This document shows, piece by piece, positions 60,345 through 64,000 of a stretch of DNA of 64,000 nucleotides. Source of the DNA: Amphiura filiformis. Taxonomy: Eukaryota > Echinodermata > Ophiuroidea > Amphilepidida > Amphiuridae. Both the position numbers and the translations under genes were made by a program. The stretch is from assembly GCF_039555335.1 (NCBI RefSeq), contig NC_092631.1:13802305-13866304 (forward strand), in the 5' to 3' direction. Under the pieces are notes generated by a model. The model saw only the letters and a program-made list of their open reading frames with translations. It was not told the origin of the DNA and ran no database searches. Positions within the stretch are counted from its first letter, which is position 1; each line of letters opens with the position of its first letter.

Positions 60345-62762
60345 ACATATGGTCGAATCCAACCAAAAGTGTCCACGGGCCAAAAATAAAAGTCCAAAAT
60401 AAAAATGTCTCCACAATTTTTTTCTTTTGCCCATTGATTGATGGCATGTTGGCCTTATAGGATTCAAAAGTGCCATCACTAATCTTGAAAAATAAATCCA
60501 GGACGTGTGATAGTAAATGTGACATCAAAACCCAATGTTACCTACGAATACCACTAGGATGCTTTCACTATCGCAATACTAATCAACCTAAAACAAATGG
60601 AATATCCCCATTAACGCTTTTTTTCGTGTAATGTAGACCACAGGGTGTCAGGAAAATGCTAGCTCAACCAGAAAATATTTGTTTTTATTTTTATAACGCG
60701 ATAAATATGATCTTAGTCAATTATGCTAGTTTATTTTTGAAAATGAAGTTTAGGTCAGTTACTGTATTTTATTTATCAAATGAGTATGAATCAATTTACA
60801 TATTGTATAAGGACAACTGGGATATCTGTTTTCAGGAATATTAGGAATTATACGCATACACATAACACTTTATAAAATCATAGGTGAAGAAACCCGGGTA
60901 TTCGTAGGTAACATGAGCAATTTAACAATATCTATATTGAGTTTAGAGGTTCAAATTTTGCTATTATAATAATGAATGAATAAAATTGTAGTTTTTAGAT
61001 CTCTTTCAGATGGTACGTCCAAATGAATAAATGCTATTACCTTAGATCAAAAAAATTTGATGCTTTTAGCACGATTTTGAACACTTCATTTTGATATACA
61101 AGTAGTTAAACAGCAAATTTACATATTAAATAATTGTTGAATGAATCCGTATATGGGTAATAATATTGTCCGGGGGTACCGCTTAAAGTTTTTGACAATT
61201 AATTTCCATTGGTAGGGACACTTCATTACACATGTCATGTATTATGCTGTATTCGTAAGTAACATTTCAGTATTTCTAGGTAAGAATTAGACTTTTGGTG
61301 GATATCGCAATCAAATCTTCATTTTATAAAGCACTTTGAATGTGTTATTTTTTTATGTTCGTTTATTGATACTAGAGACCCTATCATGTATTAATAATGT
61401 TGATTCACAGCGGTTGAATGAGGATTGACGTAAGAAACAAAGGCACCAAAGTGACTTTAATTTGCTTAATTGCACAAAAATCGCATAAAACCGTTATTAT
61501 AGACTTGTGAAGTCCATCTTGGAGCCAGTTACGTCTTGTGGCCTTTTGTTTGAGGGCAACTACAATTAGCTTTATATCAGGATCCATCACTGTGTTGTCT
61601 AGATCAGGAGACGATGAGAACAGTTGTTTTTGTCCACGGTATTCGTAGGTAACCTTAGCAAAAACATCAAAAGTTACCTTCGAATAAATCAATTTGGACA
61701 CAAATTACTCAGAAACCAGAAGCATGACAGCTGACAAATTCAAGTATTTATCCCCTTCTAATCTTCCTCAAATCTGATTTTTCTTTCAAATGAGCAGACC
61801 GTCGTCTATTTCAGTACATATTTTTTCAACAATTAAGCCGTATTCAGTTTTGCATGGCAGGCATGCATGTGAATTTGCAACTTTCATTGACATATGATTT
61901 GATAGCGAACATACAGGCCTTCGTTATGTACCAATATGGGCATTGGCATGAATGGCTGTGTTTTACAATACTGTCATGAAGTCAAATTGTATTCGTAGGT
62001 AACATGCGGTTACCGAAATTTACCTATGAATACTTGCTTTTATTGTTGATATCTCAGAAATATTTAAACGCAGGCTATTAAAAATTGGTAGTATTAAAGA
62101 GTGTATTACCCTGCACCTATTGCTTAAATATAATTTACTATGCTCTCAATTTGTGGAAACGACAGAGCTTTTAACATGTATTCGGAGGTAATGCATATTT
62201 TTTACCAAACCTATCTTTGTGCCATTTAGAATTTCTGGCAGCTAAACACAATAATAAAGATGTCTGAATGCAATGCATTTCAGTATTGGACATATCAAAG
62301 CTTGTATCAATCGCGCAATTACTAGTGATTTCCATTTTTTAAAGATATATCTAGTGCCATGAAAAATTGTATTCGTAGGTAATGTAAAATAATACCACTC
62401 AAAAAAGTATCACCAAAAATTATTAATTATGTACAAATATGTGAAAAATTGAACAGGCAATCTTTGAACACACACCTTTCAGGAAATCAATTTAGATTCA
62501 ATCAAATGACTGCTTTTCATAACTGATGTAGATGTTTTTAAAAATACTTTAAGAAATATTTTGAAAAAATTGATCAAAATAGCATGTTTTTGGGTCTCTG
62601 GGTCTAAGTTTTTTACAGAAGGGGTCTTATTATATATGGCGCGAAGCGTATGATCAAAACAAATAAACACAATACAAAAAAAGCGAAAGCCAATTGTTTA
62701 ATACTTTTAAGTTATGGCCCTGAACATACCGTGTACACTTTTCGTTGGATTCGACCATATAT
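60345..62762. mobile_element. Inverted-repeat-bounded region with nine near-copies of GTATTCGTAGGTAAC
   Basis: ATATGGTCGAATCCAACC with AAAAGTGTCCACGG starts the left side, and the inverted right side reads ATATGGTCGAATCCAACG with AAAAGTGTACACGG. Between them GTATTCGTAGGTAAC or its complement lies at 60537(-), 60898, 61249, 61639, 61673(-), 61989, 62019(-), 62178 and 62369. Five plus-strand copies are spaced 350-390 bp. No transposase domain was seen. This looks like a non-autonomous DNA transposon with many protein-binding repeats, but the class and exact ends are unknown. Confidence 0.55.
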
Positions 62763-63016
62763 TCATGAAGTTATGCATCTTTAGATAAATAACAGTGAAT
62801 CAGTTCATTGCAAATAGGTCAATGATTGCATTGATGAGAATATCTGCAAGCAAAACTGATAAAGTATGGAATAGAATAAAATAGTCAGTAAATCATTCAA
62901 GTGTTTTCTAGTTTGAAAGAAAATGGGTGCTGCATCATAATTTCAGATGCATTGATTTTGGGATGGCAATCACAGTGCTTCCGGTCATATAAGACAGAGA
63001 TGCTAGTGTTTGATAT

Positions 63017-63264
63017 CAGGGTTGCCAAACCTGCGATTAGGGTGCCCAATTGGGTGCCTTTTGATGATTGCTCCTGCAACTTTTGGTCCTTCCCAATGTA
63101 ATAGAAACCAGGGTTTAAGAAGAAAAAATTGGGTGACTTTTGGACATTGACTGCAGTGAGTTTAGGTAGTTTCCTGACCATTGAAAGCATTAGGTGTGAG
63201 AAAATTTGGGTGACTTTTGTTGATTTTGACCTACAATTTGGGCTGAAAGTTTGTGTCAACCCTG
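63017..63264. mobile_element. Putative hAT-like MITE, 248 bp
   Basis: CAGGGTTGCCAAAC starts it and inverted CAGGGTTGACACA ends it. The flanking octamers TTTGATAT and TGCAATAT agree at five of eight positions, a decayed target duplication at best. AAATTGGGTGACTTTTG occurs twice inside. Confidence 0.55.
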
Positions 63265-64000
63265 TGCAATATAAATGTCATGGTATCTTCATAGAATCAC
63301 AAAGACCAAGATAGTTTTATCATTATATAGTAATATTCAGAACTCTGAATGAAATGTTAAAGTCTGAAAAGTTACCTCAGGGAGTTTGACTGAGATAGGA
63401 TATATTGATACCCAGAATAACAGATTCATTTGAAGGAATTACAGGTATGCATACAGGTATCTGAACTGTGGCTCTGGGAGATCATGCTGTACATGAGAGA
63501 TCATTGGGTACGCTTTTTAAAATGTGTGTGTTTGTTTTATTTCATCATTTTGATAGGCTCTAGAGTAAATATAATATAATTATTTCAAAATTATTATGTA
63601 AATGTGATTGAGCAATTCAGTAAGCTAGAAGATGAAAATAGCGGACAAGAAAATCATGAATTATGGTACCCTTTTGAGCGACAATACAGCTTATTTAGCC
63701 AATGTCAACATGGGGTCATCAGGTAAAATATTTTTCTAACATGTTGAACTTTAAAACGCCTTCACTATTTGGCACTTCACAATATGACAGTAATGGAAAG
63801 AAAAGTGCAAATGTTCATTGTTTTTTGGCACTTTAGATTTGGACAAATAGACACATGGCAACGTGAGCATTAATCTCTTACACAAGACATACCCCACGCT
63901 TGATCATGTATTCTATGCAGATTTGTGTTCAGGCAAAATAGTTGCATTTGTGTTAACATTGATGACCTGTAATTATAAACTGGGTTATCCAAACAAACAA

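Larger units (their letters stand above)
57383..64000 (+). other. Ral intron continuing past the window end
   Basis: No exon for the remaining Ral parts (NKxD, SAK motifs, CAAX box) was found, so the gene continues beyond 64000. The region holds a SINE, two MITEs, GA-rich tracts near 58753 and 59190, and the 60.3-62.8 kb repeat-motif element. Confidence 0.6.

Noticed and set aside
60274..60528. 84-codon open frame at the edge of the repeat-motif block
   Set aside because: No domain or conserved motif. A second overlapping frame is equally open, and the right-hand counterpart of the inverted repeat does not keep the frame.
61405..61701. 98-codon minus-strand frame containing VTYEYRGQKQ
   Set aside because: No recognisable family. 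The VTYEY portion is simply the translated 15-bp repeat. Kept only as an alternative idea in the findings.

Overview
The window is nuclear DNA from an animal with large introns. It is AT-rich and dense with short transposons and other repeats, and most of it is non-coding. No prokaryotic, rRNA or CRISPR signal was seen. Two protein-coding genes can be reconstructed exon by exon. The gene families, the RT-type LINEs, tRNA-derived SINEs, many MITEs and two strongly over-represented palindromic 8-mers (TAGGCCTA, TACATGTA) fit a marine invertebrate. An echinoderm or hemichordate is my inference, with low confidence.

Layout. (1) 0.99-7.93 kb, minus strand: a cathepsin B-family gene with seven recognisable exons joined by canonical GT/AG introns in consistent phases. 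The initiator exon was not found. The catalytic cysteine position encodes glycine while the His and Asn remain, so the product looks like a pseudo-protease. A tRNA-like fragment sits in frame in the occluding-loop region. Two introns carry tandem arrays that share a hairpin core. (2) 8-32 kb: mostly intergenic. It holds several TIR/foldback elements, a tandem triplication of a ~2.93 kb unit (14153-22930), a BED-finger DNA transposon remnant (22723-23816) and a decayed LINE (23823-24400). (3) 32.1-57.4 kb and beyond, plus strand: a Ral small-GTPase gene. Two certain exons (50326-50572, 57174-57382) give the P-loop, switch I, DTAGQE and following strand. The 3' exons lie outside the window. A CpG-rich exon at 32146-32378 has the right phase to add an in-frame N-terminal extension. 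The ~18 kb intron is filled with MITEs, LINE pieces and foldbacks. (4) 57.4-64 kb: Ral intron sequence with SINE and MITE copies and a 2.4 kb inverted-repeat-bounded region carrying nine near-copies of GTATTCGTAGGTAAC.

The two genes are unrelated in function: a secreted or lysosomal papain-family protein, and a membrane-signalling GTPase. Most of the window's novelty lies in the altered active site of the cathepsin gene, the possible Ral extension, and the nested, rearranged mobile elements.
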